Source of the DNA: Rapana venosa | Lineage: Eukaryota; Mollusca; Gastropoda; Neogastropoda; Muricidae | Reading direction: 5' to 3' | Length of the DNA: 64,000 nucleotides | Assembly (NCBI GenBank): GCA_028751875.1 | Contig: CM054140.1 | Span: 32,923,908 to 32,987,907 of the forward strand | Shown: piece after piece, positions 1-10,784 of the stretch | How the letters are laid out: each line of letters starts with the position of its first letter | Numbering within the stretch: the stretch's first letter is position 1 | Made by a program: the position numbers and the translations under genes | Notes under the pieces: generated by a model | What the model saw: the letters and a program-made list of their open reading frames with translations, nothing else | Databases searched by the model: none | What the model was told of the DNA's origin: nothing

Positions 1-240
1 CATGATATTCTACTTGTCAGTTTCCCTCGCAGAAATGTTTGTATTTTCACAGACAGTTTACCGTTTTTCTTTTAAAAACAAAAGTCTTGCTAATATTTAG
101 CTTCAAAGTGGGGGTCAGAGTGCTCGAGGACAGCAAATTGAGGCCGATTTTACATATTTTCGTTCCACTGAAAAATAATGAGCTGTTCCCTATTTCCATT
201 GCAAAGCTACAAAATAATAGATACTTAAAAAATAAATTAA

Positions 241-1260
241 AAAAACTCCCTTAACTACATGCTGTTTGTTGATTGACGCAAATTTTGACTTTTCTGAGTG
301 AGATTTTTGCCTAAATAGAACTGTTTGGGTGGCACAGTACGATCAAAATGCCTTCTGACAAAAAAGTAGTAAGGTCAGTCAAGGAAGAAGGGCCAGTTGT
401 ATGGATCAGAAATCTGCAGTGTTCTCTATAAACAGGCTGGCAAACTTTGCCCTGTGCTGTGCTGGTGGTTACCACTGGGAGCTCCCACATTCTGTGGCAC
501 CATGAGCCTGCCACCTCCTGTGCGCATGTCCTCTAGCTACAAATTAATACAGAAAACTGTGATGATTGCAGCACAAACAGCACAGACAGCCAGCTTTAAA
601 ATTTAAAAAAAAAAGCAGCAGAGGCGCAGTAGGCTATACCATGGTAGGGACTTCTGAAGATGGTGTTCGTGACTGTGTTATACACAGACTGCCGATGAGA
701 GCCTCCAAAGCCAGATCTGGAAAGTTTGCCCCAAGCATGTGTTCCATAGGCTGAAATGTGTTCAGACTGCTGTGGCCATTGCCACAGATCTGCATATTCA
801 ATGATGGTGCAAGTGGACTGAAAATCATTTGCTGGAGCTGATGAACATCACAGGTAGGAACTTCACGAGCATGTTTCTGGAGAACAGAGACACAGTCCGC
901 CTTTTTGTGGGCCCAACACCTATCCCCCAAGATTGAAGATTTGAATCGATTTTGACCCCTCTTGGGGCATGGAGGATTTCAGTAAACAACTGTAACATAT
1001 ATAATCTGTATTAACGAAATACGTTTACAACACAGAATTTGACAGAAATAGAAATATAGTCAACCTTTTCATCAATGTCATGCAACTTTACTCTTAACTA
1101 TAAATTTGCTAAGTTTTAATAAAGTCTCAAGACTCAAGAATACTTTAATGTCTCAACTAGAGAAATTATGAGTGGAATTTTAAAATTATATTTACACAAC
1201 ATGCATTATTAAACAATACAGATGAAGAAATAACAGTATTTTAAGGACAACAATCTACGT
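241..1260. other. Non-coding stretch shared by both duplicates (copy B 11266-12285)
   Basis: No recognised gene. The longest open frame is a 98-codon minus-strand frame at 634-930, repeated at 11657-11953. The frames differ between copies through small indels and resemble nothing I know, so I treat them as chance. A/T-rich sequence follows from about 960. Confidence 0.4.
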
Positions 1261-1283
1261 CACACACACCTGCACCCACCCAT

Positions 1284-1284
<1 letters not shown>

Positions 1285-1351
<67 letters not shown>

Positions 1352-1412
1352 CACACATCCACATACACACACACATCCACACACACGCGCGCGCGTGCGC
1401 ACGCACACACCA
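1285..1412. repeat. (CA)n microsatellite ending in an alternating CG stretch
   Basis: About 125 bp of CA repeat with ATC interruptions, followed by an alternating CGCGCG/GTGCGC stretch near 1385-1402 that could adopt Z-form DNA. The copy-B counterpart at 12307-12430 is shorter and differs mainly in repeat number. Confidence 0.95.
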
Positions 1413-1630
1413 GTAAAGGTTAAGAGTAGCAAAGCAAAACCACAACACAACAATAATTCAAACACATCTCATGAAACGCATCATCAGCACAACCAATACA
1501 AATATCACAAGTAAGTTACATTAAAAGAAAAACATGACAAAAACATTTTGATTTTTAAAAATGTTTTAACACTATTTCTCCTTCATCCATCACAGCTCAC
1601 ACTTATTCTTTGCCTGGTACTTTATATAAA

Positions 1631-1694
1631 ACTATGCACGCACACACACTCACTCACTCACTCTCTCTCTCTCTCCCCCTCTCTCTCTCTCACT
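1631..1694. repeat. Compound (CA)(CTCA)(CT) microsatellite
   Basis: CA, then CTCA, then CT repeats interrupted by CCCC; repeated in copy B at about 12670-12726. Confidence 0.9.
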
Positions 1695-1925
1695 CAGAGG
1701 CATATTCATGCACACGCTGTTATTTGATGATTTAATATGAAAACCCCCTTAAAATTGTTCTTTTAAAGTTTAACATTGGTTTAGAAGCTGAATTGATTTG
1801 TTAATAAAACTATTTTTGGTTCTGTTTGTTTTTGATTTTGGCATTCGGAATCTTCGACCAGATGGAAGTAATGCATAGTGTTGTGAAAGCACGTGGGTTT
1901 CGTCAGTGGAAATGTCTTTAGCTTT

Positions 1926-2925
1926 TTAAGTCATCTGATTTTCATACAATGAATTTAGCGTCCTTTGCTTTTCTCCAACAATCTTTCCACACACATTTAC
2001 AACTTTATTCAATACGTTCTTGTTTTTTACATTCAAACAACCAAACCAGCATAAAAACCCATATGATAAGACTGATTCTACAAAACAGTGATAAAACAAG
2101 CACATAATTTCTTTTTTAACGTTCAGTGATCGCAGTTTTTGAAGGCAGTATATCCTTGATTGATATTTCTTATGTATAAAAGCAGTGTCTGCATTAAAAT
2201 TCAACTTATTATCTAGAATTGTACGAAGATATTTGTACTCTAGCACTCTCTCTACTTTTGTTCCGTTTGTGAACAGATCAGGAACTTGGGGTGTATTTCT
2301 GCGAAAATCAATGTTTAAAACGTTTAAGTCAAGATAGTTATTTTTACACCATTTACAGAACCTTTCTACTTCATCAAAATAAACCAAATTTGAGTTGGAT
2401 ACATCTAGTAGAGCGGAGTCATCAGAGTATTTTAAAACAGGTGCAAGTAATGTACCAGTGCAGTCATTTGTATACAGGGTAAAAAGTAACGGAGCTAAGA
2501 CAGTGCCTTGTGGTGCACCAGTGGAAGTGGTTCTTTGTAATGATTTTTTTCCTTAAAAATAAACACACTGAAATCGATTGGTTAAAAAATTCACAATCCA
2601 TAAAATAAGTTTCGGGTTAACTTTGAGTGATTGCAGCTTTTGGGCCACGAGATGTGGCTGAATCGGTTTAATTGCAGAGGAAAAATCAACAAAGAGAATT
2701 CGAACAAAAGAGTTGTTATTTTCAAGGTGTGTGTAAATATGATTCAAGAGGGTGATTGTTGCATCATCTGTACTTCTGCTATGCTTGTAGGCGAATTGAT
2801 AAGGGTCAAGGGCATCTTTTACTAGTGGCAGGAGGTACTGAAGAACAATGCGCTCAAAGCTTTTCATAACGACAGATTTAACAGGTCTGTAATCATTTAA
2901 ACTTTAGGATTTTTTGTTTTGGAAT
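1926..2925 (-). pseudogene. Decayed non-LTR retrotransposon RT (Rex1/CR1-like), copy A
   Basis: Reading the minus strand, the conserved reverse transcriptase blocks appear in order: NDYRPV near 2885-2905, an FVDFSSA motif A at about 2671-2694, GAPQG (motif B) near 2507-2520 and YSDD (motif C, both catalytic aspartates kept) near 2419-2430. A C-terminal region with ILDNKLNF and SVLSYG-type blocks runs down to about 1930. The reading frame changes between 2553 and 2387 and again upstream of about 2870, so no single product can be made. The endonuclease half is missing, giving a 5'-truncated dead copy. The motif style resembles Rex1/Babar or CR1 elements; the exact clade is uncertain. It sits inside the duplicated segment and has a sister copy at about 12955-13965. 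Confidence 0.82.
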
Positions 2926-3604
2926 GGGGCAGACGAGAAGAGAACAAATTACAAAATGTGAACATGGATCTTGGATACATACATTCATGAGGTAGGACAT
3001 GCTTCCAAAGCTCAGAAAACTTTGGACATTCATTCACTTTGGACATTTGGACATAAAGTGAAACTCCTCTCCTATCATTATCATATTGTTTTCCAAGGAG
3101 TACAAAAGAGCCCTGAGGCTGAGGTGAGAAATCTGGGCAGATAGGAGGAGCTGGCACCATTGAAGGCATCTGAGGCAGGCTCTCTTATTCATTAGTGATT
3201 TTGGGGGTGAAATTTTCTCCGAAAAATGCACGTTTTGCACTGGTCAGTAGCATAACTTTTTTGTTTTTCAAGACATTACCATCAACAGAAAGCTGGAGCA
3301 TGAACCTCAAATTGACCAATTTGTTCTGGTATTTTATATTTTAGAGCTTTTTGTTTTACAAAATTTATCACAAAGATTATGCAAATATAGGTAGGCCTAA
3401 AATCACGAAAAAAATTTTAAATCACTCAAACATCATGGAAAAAGGTTCAGGCTCCAGGTCTTACACATTTCTGAATGTTCTGAAACATCCAGAGGTATTC
3501 AAGAAATCTGGAAGGAGATTTTTCCCCAACAAGAAATGTGGTATTGGAAGTGCTGTTTGGTGCTATTTTTAGAAACGTTAAACTATGAAGCCCTAAGCTG
3601 TGAT

Positions 3605-3895
3605 GGGGACGGGATAGCTCAGTGGTCAGAGCACTTGCTCTCCCCAGCTGATGAGGTTAAGCAGCATCGAGCGTGGTTACCACTTGGATGGGTGACCATT
3701 TGTGCGCCTTGGCTTCAGTACAGTCCCCCAGTTCACCCAGCTATAAATGGGTACCTGCCTCTTCAGGGTCAGGGAAGGTAAAACAGTGAGGAAGAGGAGA
3801 TGGGCGCCGCCCTCAATATGCTGGCCCTAGAGAAGTGAGGTCTCTGATGCCTCACTTCTCTACGACCACATAAGTTATGGGACACCTTTACCTTT
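3605..3895 (+). mobile_element. SINE-A, tRNA/5S-like hybrid SINE (copy A, plus orientation)
   Basis: About 290 bp. It begins with a tRNA-like A box (TAGCTCAGTGGTCAGAGC). About 25 bp later comes a block closely resembling the internal control region of 5S rRNA (GGTTAAGCAGC...CG, then CTTGGATGGGTGACCA, the 5S box C core). The body contains a GGGTACCTGCC stretch and the end is a TTATGGGACACCTTTACC tail. Other copies lie at 4163-4448 (minus), 14637-14928, 15196-15475 (minus) and 28422-28706, which establishes an interspersed family. Assignment of the second block to 5S is by eye but strong. Confidence 0.82.
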
Positions 3896-4162
3896 TCCTC
3901 TTAAGCCATGATCAATGTCCACCCCCACCCCTCCTTTTTTGATATTTATTATAATTTATTGACCTTTTATCTACATTGTGACCGATTTGAAGCCAGTCTG
4001 ATGATAAACTCAGAAAAGATTTCATCGTAATTTTGGCAGTTCATTCAGGTGGTACTGCCCCCTTATTTAGGCCTGTTTTGTCAGGTGCTTCATCAACGGC
4101 AGCAGCAGCGTGAGGCCATTTCGTTCATAGGTAGACAACCACGAGTTGCTGCTGCTTGAGAG
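3896..4162. other. Spacer between the inverted SINE-A pair
   Basis: About 265 bp without recognised features, ending in a GGTAAAGGTAAAGG stretch that belongs to the tail of the following SINE. Same in copy B (14929-15195). Confidence 0.5.
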
Positions 4163-4448
4163 GTAAGGTAAAGGTAAAGGTGTCCCATAACCTATAAGGT
4201 CGTAGGGGAGCGAGGCGTCAGAGACCTCACTTCTCTAGGGCCAGCATATTGAGGGCGGCGCCCATCTCCTCTCCTCGCTGCTTTACTTCCCTGACCCTAA
4301 AGAGGACAGGTACCCATTTACAGCTGGGGGAACTGTACTGAAGCCAAGGCGCGCAAACGGTCACCCATCCAACTGGTAACCACGCTCGACGCTGCTTAAC
4401 TTGGCTGGGGGAAAGCGAGTGCTCCGACCACTGAGCTATCCCGTCCCC
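4163..4448 (-). mobile_element. SINE-A, tRNA/5S-like hybrid SINE (copy A, minus orientation)
   Basis: Reverse complement of the family member at 3605-3895: the tail lies at the left and the tRNA-like A box at the right (GAGCTATCCCGTCCCC read on plus). Together the two form a 290-bp inverted repeat with a spacer of about 265 bp. Confidence 0.82.
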
Positions 4449-4638
4449 TGCTTGAGAGGTGAAGGGAAAAAAAGAACCAATTGAAGAGACAGAAAGGAGG
4501 AGAGGCAAGAGACAGAACATTTTTTAAAAACATTTTTTAAATTTAGAGGGCAATAGATAGCTCACATGCTTTTTTACATCCAGCCCTCGAAAAAATAATT
4601 AGGGGAAAATATGTTTAATGACATACAGCAACAACCCA

Positions 4639-4648
4639 GAAAATAACA

Positions 4649-4727
<79 letters not shown>

Positions 4728-4729
4728 GT
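4639..4729. repeat. (CA)n-(CT)n-(CA)n compound microsatellite
   Basis: CA repeats, then CT repeats, then CA repeats; copy-B counterpart at about 15671-15752. Confidence 0.93.
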
Positions 4730-5107
4730 ATAGGGCAGGGTGGAGTGGGGGTCTTTCTTTTACAACCAGCCGGAATGGCTGTGTCCAAAACTTGACGGAC
4801 AAGCTTTGCAGAGAGAGATGTACAGCAGGCACAACATAACCACCATCATTGAAGGTGTGTCCTCCCCCTATTTTTTTCATCAAAAATTGTCTTCCTCCCA
4901 GCTATGTCCCCTTCTTTCTGCCTGTTCATTGGCGTTTTCTTTCTCTATGGTTATTTTTTGGTGTGTAAAGATTTAGTTTTTTATTATTTATTTTTTGGGG
5001 GGGAAAATGGTTAAGTTTATTATAATTTTTTTAGGGTTTAAAACTTCTTTTTTGTGTCCCTAGGCTAGAGCTCCGAGGTTCACCATCGATGAGATTTACC
5101 CGTCAGT

Positions 5108-5847
5108 AAGGTAGCCGAGGAGGTCAGGTCAGTACAGAGAAATCAAAGATCATGGTCAACAGCGCTAGTAGTGACAGCACGGAAATAAAGATGAATGGAG
5201 AAATACTGGAAGAGGTGAGCCAATTCAAATACTAGGCTCCATCCTAACAAAAGATGGCACATCAAACAATGAAGTGAAAGCTCGCATTGCAACAGCAACA
5301 TCTTCTCTAGCCAGACTTGAGAGGATCATCAGAAGCAACAACATCAGCTTCTGCACCAAATATCACCTCTACAAATCCCTCGTGATATCTATCATCCTAT
5401 ATGGCTGTGAATCATGGACCCTGTCAGCAGAGCTAGAGAGGAGAATCCAAGCATTCGAGAACAAGTGCCACAGAAGACTCCTCAAAATATACAAATAACA
5501 CAAAACCAACAACTATGTGAAAGAAGACATCAAAAAGCGTGTGGGCCCCCAAGAACCTCTGCTCTCCACCATAAAGAGGAGAAAACTGATGTGGTTTGGT
5601 CACACCACAAGACACAACACCTTAGCAAAAACCATCTTGCAGGGAACGGTTGAAGGCAAGAGAAGAGGCCGCCAAAAGAAATCATGGGTTGACAACATCA
5701 AAGACTGGACCGCCCAACCCCTGCAACACCTTCTACTAGCCACACAGGATCGTGAAGCATGGAAAAAGATCTCTGGGCAACGTCTTCTCTCATGTCCCCC
5801 CTATGTCCTTTGGGACATGGGACTGACTGAGTGAGTGAAGGTAGCCG
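5108..5847 (+). mobile_element. 5'-truncated RTE-type non-LTR retrotransposon with TSD (copy A)
   Basis: A 10-bp direct repeat AAGGTAGCCG flanks the insert (5108-5117 and 5838-5847), giving a 720-bp element at 5118-5837. It encodes only the C-terminal part of the pol protein: a YLGSILTKDGT-like block, then LYGCESWTL, and later the KRRKLMWFGHTTRH and RGRQKKSWVDNI blocks typical of RTE pol C-termini. The frame is broken near 5235 and 5498. The 3' end is a short TGAG repeat that overlaps the stop codon, as in the element at 54815-58070, which appears to be the same or a sister family. Dead on arrival through 5' truncation. Confidence 0.85.
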
Positions 5848-5933
5848 CATTCCGATGTAGGGGATGGTATCTAAACACCTTGTGTGCAGGCCTAAAACAT
5901 TTTTTTGTGCATGGCCAGGGAACGTAAAACAAA

Positions 5934-5960
5934 GAAGAAGAAGGAGGAGAAGAAGAAGAA
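5934..5960. repeat. (AAG)n tract
   Basis: Short purine-only AAG/AGG repeat; present also in copy B at 16955-16980. The next 150 bp hold no recognised feature. Confidence 0.7.
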
Positions 5961-6120
5961 TGGATATTAACTGCCCAAAAATGTTAACACATCATTTTAA
6001 GTTCGGAAATAGTCCTTTGCATTCGAAAATGTCTAGTATAGTGCACACGCTCTTTCTCAACGTGAAAACTGAGTTTTCTCTGACAATTATTCTTTTAGAC
6101 ACTACCAGAGCGCCATACCA

Positions 6121-6126
<6 letters not shown>

Positions 6127-6153
<27 letters not shown>

Positions 6154-6210
6154 CAGACCCTCCCATCTCCAGAGGCAAAGTATGTTGGTTTGTGTTTGCT
6201 CAGAGGGCTT

Positions 6211-6242
<32 letters not shown>
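6127..6242. repeat. (CT)n and (GT)n/(GC)n microsatellites
   Basis: CT repeat at 6127-6154 and GT repeat running into GCGCGCG at 6211-6241; counterparts in copy B at 17148-17272. Confidence 0.9.
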
Positions 6243-6429
6243 AAGAGTGTGTGTCTTCTCGAACGGTTACTTGTAGGCTAGGCCCTGGCGTGCGTGTGTG
6301 GCATGTTCCTTGTAGGCTAGCCCTATCCACACACTTGGAGAGCCAGCCGCTCTTTGCCATTGATGCGCACATGTGTGTGGTGTGTGTGTGTACATAGTGA
6401 GCATTGTGTGAGGTATTTGGTTCCTCTAG

Positions 6430-6940
6430 AACTTGATTGTTTACTTTCTGCAGTGGCAAATTGTCACCATTTAGGCGGGCCCTGAATCGCGGTAGTTTTT
6501 GTCAATTGTTGTCTCTAGGCCTAGGCCTGACTGAGTCAGTAGTACTAGCCTAGGCCTAGTAGCATACTTGCCTGTTAGGCCTAGCCAGCCCAGGAGGGAG
6601 AGAGAGAGGCGGGAAATTAACAGCACTGGTGAGGTTTTTTTTAAGCCTACCTGATTGGCTGCTCTTTTCTGTTTCATTTTCACATCACTTTTTAGTTTTA
6701 CTATTTCTGATTTCAGAATTGTATGGCAGGGGATTTTTTGTGATGTTTTTGTATGATTTAGATTCTATTTCTAGAAATGTTGATTGTTTACTTTCTGATG
6801 GCCATTGGATTTTTTGGTGGTACATTTCATTTTCACCTAGTTCTTGTCTTTTCAGTTGCAGTCATTCCATTTTTAGAATTCTTAAGTTTTTATTTTTTTT
6901 GTTTTTAATGATTTTGCTTGTGATGTTTCCTTTTCATTGC
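6430..6940. other. Non-coding A/T-rich stretch, copy A
   Basis: No recognised gene. A GGCCTAGGC-type palindromic cluster lies near 6516-6600, where TAGGCCTAG is repeated several times. The rest is T-rich with no sustained coding signal. Same in copy B (17460-17970). Confidence 0.4.
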
Positions 6941-6942
<2 letters not shown>

Positions 6943-6978
<36 letters not shown>

Positions 6979-7093
6979 CAGTTTAGTTGTGTTCTAGTGG
7001 ATTTTGTTGTCTTTTCTAGTGTAGGCCTATGTTACAATGTTACAATACTGAATCAGAAATAAGGTGTCAGGAACTAGTCTCTCTGTCTCACAG

Positions 7094-7128
<35 letters not shown>

Positions 7129-7130
7129 GA
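6943..7130. repeat. (GT)n and (CA)n tracts 130 bp apart, copy A
   Basis: GT repeat at about 6943-6977 and CA repeat at about 7095-7127. They are complementary and could fold back on each other. Copy B has 17973-18006 and 18125-18164, the latter longer. Confidence 0.9.
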
Positions 7131-7345
7131 GACTATAAACCTAGGCCCCTGTGCCAACAAATGCAGAATTTCTCGAACACACACACACACAGAGGTTATT
7201 TTTTGAAAGAGTAGGTCATTATGTGCAGGTGGAAACAGATGACAAAATCTACTAAACTGCACACAGGGACTGGATATAAAAAGCACATGAGTGCTTATTC
7301 ACTTATTCTATTATCCTCAATATGAAAGAATAAATAAATAAATAA
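7128..7345 (+). mobile_element. SINE-B 3' portion (copy A)
   Basis: Contains the family's central GAGACTATAAACC block, the GGTGGAAACAGATGACAAAAT-like block, and the tail with GGGACTGGATATAAAAAGCAC and GTGCTTATTC, ending in AATAAATAAATAA. The tRNA-like head is missing. Duplicated at 18168-18382. Confidence 0.75.
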
Positions 7346-7557
7346 TCACACACACATATTATGCACACAGAGAAAGGGGGGGGGGGGAGAGAGAGAATGT
7401 GATGGTTGTGCGAGTGAGAGAGTTCCTAATTTACCATATTTTCCTAATTTACCATATTTTCAATGAAACAATAAACTGTCCACTCATACACATGTGCACA
7501 CAGGCACTAGGCCTACATGCACATGTGCCTGTTTGTAGTGTTTATGTGTTTCATTAG

Positions 7558-7783
7558 TAGTAGTACTAACAAGAGCAGCAGCAGAAGTCATAATAGTCAC
7601 AGCAGTAGTAAGTATCTAGCAGTTATAGTAGTTGCTGCAGCTGCAGTAGTAATGATAGTAGTTGCTTCACTGCAGTAGCAATGATAGAAGTTGCTGCAGT
7701 AGCAGTGATAGCAGTTGCTGCAGTAAGCAGTGATAGCAGTTGCTGCAGCTGCAGTAGCAGTGATAGTAGTTGCTGCTGCATGC
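7558..7783. repeat. 30-bp minisatellite, short allele (copy A)
   Basis: Same GTAGTTGCTGCAGCTGCAGTAG-type units as 18600-20850, but only about six. The array stops at a TGCTGCATGCGTG junction that also ends copy A of the duplication. Confidence 0.88.
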
Positions 7784-7789
7784 GTGTTT

Positions 7790-7931
7790 TTGGGATGTAT
7801 GGGTTTTAAAATTTTTTTTTCTTATCATGACATATTTTTTTAAACAGTAAATCAAAATGAGTGTTGTTTGGGATCACATACTGTTTTGGGAATTATATAT
7901 TGGTATTATCTCTGAAATACACACACACACA

Positions 7932-7964
<33 letters not shown>

Positions 7965-8450
7965 ACCTTTTATCGTCTTGCTTATAGTTATAGTATATCC
8001 TGATGAAGGATTCATATTTTTATATTTTCAATACTTTATTGGACTTGCCTCTGTACTTAAGTTTTAATGAGTGCCCTATTTCAATATCTTATAATTTTGT
8101 GTAACAAGTCTGTACCATTTGACAATGTGTAGATGTTTATCTTTATGACTTATTAAGTTGGTTGTGTTATTTTTCTTGGCTTTGTTGTGTTGTTGTTCTT
8201 GTTGTTGTTGTTTGTCTGTTTTTCTCTTTTTTATAATCTTTTATTGGTTTGGTTTTTCCTTCTCTTTTGTTTGTTTGTTTTGGTTAGGGGTTTTTTTGGG
8301 GGGTGGGGGTAGGGGTGGGGTATTTTTAGGATTTTCTTTTATTTGCTTGCTTTGGGGGGGGGGGGTTGTTGGGGGGGGGGGGGGAGCTGTTTTGAAAAGG
8401 GTTATTTCCCCTTGTTTTTATTGTGAGACTGTATAAGTATTGGTTATTAT
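7790..8450. other. Unique non-coding stretch with poly-G tracts
   Basis: T-rich sequence with a CA/CT microsatellite at 7919-7963 and G-runs of ten or more at 8354-8384. No gene recognised. The G-runs could form quadruplexes. Confidence 0.5.
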
Positions 8451-8469
8451 TATTAAGATGTATCCCTAA

Positions 8470-8520
8470 CGGGCGGGGACTGGATGTATTCATTATCCTC
8501 AAATAAAAGAATTTGTCATT
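8470..8520 (+). mobile_element. SINE-B tail fragment
   Basis: About 50 bp matching the tail of the family (GGGGACTGGATG, CATTATCCTCAAA, AATAAAAGAAT). Too short for a firm call alone. Confidence 0.5.
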
Positions 8521-8887
8521 GTATTGTCATTACATGCGTGGGATGGAGGCAGACTCTTAGGCCAGACAGAACTTTGGTCAGGACAGTTCCATCTATGGCT
8601 GAGTTGGGCCATAATATGTTGGTTCCAACTTTTAAAATACAGTAAGCACGTATTGCATACATGCCCTTTGGGGTTTTATGGTCTCCTGCCAAAGACTAAC
8701 AATGTAACATCCAGATTACCATTAATTTTTTGTGGTCTAGTGAAAGGATAGGGGGGTGGGGTGGGGGAAGGGGGGCTGATTCAAATGGGATTTGAACCTG
8801 CTACCTCTTACTCTCTACTTGTGGATACCGGGATGTTACTGTTGCCCCTGTCTATCAGTCCAAACCATTGAACTTAGTTATTAATGA

Positions 8888-9285
8888 AGCTCTAGTGCCC
8901 AGGCTAAAAGTTTTTTTTTCAGGCCAACAGATTTGTCAGTTATTGATGCCAGTCACATGACAAGGTTTACATCAAAATGTTATGTTTAAAATGTCATGTT
9001 AACACTCTCTTCAGCCATGATAGCCTAACAAGTTCTTACCCCAACCTGCACTCTCCCTTTAAAGGAAAATAAAATCCACAGAAGTCGGGAGTATTGCTGC
9101 TTGTAATTATGGTGAAGTACACAGAAAAAAAGGTCATAAAAACACACTTCTCATCCAGTAAGTAGCCTACTTACAGTCTCTCGGTGATTCCCATGCAGGA
9201 GGATGGGTGAGACAAGAGTGCATACATACTCAGGGCCACACCAGGGGTGTCAGCCTAAGCCGGGGAACATGCAACGAGTGACGCT
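8888..9285 (-). mobile_element. Rep-E, unclassified interspersed repeat (minus)
   Basis: Resembles 42487-42840 and 62748-63085 in reverse complement: shared blocks include CCTGGGC/GGCC at one end, CAGCCATGATAGC, CTGCACTCTCC followed by a short hairpin, CAGTCTCTCGGTGATTCCC and GGATGGGTGAG. Ends are approximate. No coding capacity. Confidence 0.65.
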
Positions 9286-9289
9286 TTAT

Positions 9290-10340
9290 AGAACGTCCAG
9301 AGCGACTGTTGGGCATTTCTGAGAAACGATTTATGCATAAAAGCTGACGAGTGGGTATAACTGACATCAGTGACAGTGCATTGACTCAGTGAATGGTGTT
9401 GATCATTCCAGCTTAGTTTCAGTGTCAGTTTGATGAAGGCAGTTTGAAACTGTGTAGTAGTTAATTAAAATTCGAATACTGTACTGTCTCAATACAGAGA
9501 AATCCGCGTAGTAGGTTATGAGCCAAGGATAAAACATAAAAGGGATAGAAGAAGGAACAGCAAACATGTCACCACAGAGCTTATATCACCATACAAAATA
9601 TCAATGCATTATTGTCGTCCTAACAACACATACTTACCTGCAAAATTTCACATTTGCGTGCACGCACTCACATGCGCAACATATACACACATGCAGCACA
9701 CGCGCGCACACGCGCGCGCGCGCGCGCCACGCACAAGGATAATAGAATTCTGAGTAATTGTTTATGAGCAGACTATATACAACTGTGTAAACATATGATC
9801 AACCATTAGTCTACCAGTAAACGGTGTGTATGCGTGACTTATTATTGATGTAGTGTACTGTCTTTAGGAACTATTACAGGAGAAATCATCTTGAAGCTCT
9901 GTATCTTCCTCTGTCTCTGTATGTGTTGTGTGTGTGTTGTGTGTGTGTGTGTGTTCCAAACTTCTTCAAACATCTTTCTTTTTTTTAAAGATTCCCCATA
10001 AATTAAAAACCTGAAGGGAGAAAAGGCTTGGGGCACAATGGCAACAACAAGATGTGTGGGGACGGGGTGGGGGCTCCGTGGCTATGGCAGAGATTCAGAA
10101 AGCTGCAAATCCATGATGATAACCAAGAGTCCGTTTCGCTAGGACCAATGAACGAAATGGCCTCCATCGTTACCATGGATACCATTACCACTCGGCCGCG
10201 GCAAAAACCCAGCAGGGAATGGTGGACCGTGCACAGTCTCAACCAGAAACACTGTTAGATCGGAATATTGATTTGTCAATAGGCTACGTCAATAACGGTT
10301 TTCATAAATGGCTCATATCCATTGTCTCTTTCTCCTTGAT
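9290..10340. other. Mostly unique non-coding stretch
   Basis: Contains an alternating CACG/CGCG run at about 9660-9730 (possible Z-DNA) and GT tracts at 9920-9955. A comparatively GC-rich, low-repeat patch at 10028-10258 has open frames on both strands (76 and 79 codons) and a CCAAT pentamer. I recognise no protein in it, and an exon or promoter cannot be excluded. Confidence 0.4.
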
Positions 10341-10570
10341 AATAATGTTAACGCTATAATTGTTATTGTCAACATAATGTTAACGTCGTATTTAGCCTAT
10401 TATTGTCATAATAATGTTAACGGCATAATTATTATTGTCAAAATAATGTTAACGTTGTAATTATTATTGTCAAAATAATGTTGACATCATAATTATTATT
10501 GTCAGAATAATGTTTACGTCATATTTATTAATGTCAAAATAATGTTAACGTCATAATTATTATTGTCAAG
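10340..10570. repeat. 32-bp minisatellite, about seven degenerate units
   Basis: Units of AATAATGTTAACGTCATAAT followed by TATTATTGTCAA, 32 bp each, with substitutions. Most units keep the palindrome GTTAAC. Confidence 0.9.
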
Positions 10571-10784
10571 TGGCTCTGAAGTTGGGGGAGGTAAACATCA
10601 GAAAAATGGATTAAAAACTATCTTCCATACAGGGCCTTGGCATGATTATTTTTGCAGGAGAAACAAAATCACCATATTGCCAGTGGGATGGGAATGGGGG
10701 CAACTGAAGAGGTGTCAGAATGGACTTGTGGACAATGTGGTGTGTTTTTTTCTGAATAAACATCTGTCTAAACCAACTTGAAGT

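Larger units (their letters stand above)
1..7783 (+). repeat. Segmental duplication, copy A (about 7.8 kb)
   Basis: Runs almost base for base parallel to 11026-18770, in the same orientation and offset by about 11,025-11,045 bp. The differences I read are mostly one-base indels in homopolymers, length changes in CA/CT/GT tracts and few substitutions. The left edge lies outside the window. The right edge falls inside the 30-bp minisatellite: copy A leaves it after about 170 bp and enters unrelated sequence at about 7780. It contains an RT pseudogene, an inverted SINE pair, a truncated RTE and a SINE-B 3' part, listed separately. It is either a recent tandem duplication or an uncollapsed assembly overlap. 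Confidence 0.93.

Noticed and set aside
634..930. 98-codon minus frame, repeated at 11657-11953
   Set aside because: Copies differ by frame-changing indels and nothing in the protein is recognised; likely chance, though its presence in both copies was considered.
3536..3781. 81-codon plus frame repeated at 14568-14813
   Set aside because: Covers the tRNA/5S-like SINE head; a non-coding RNA-derived element, not a protein.
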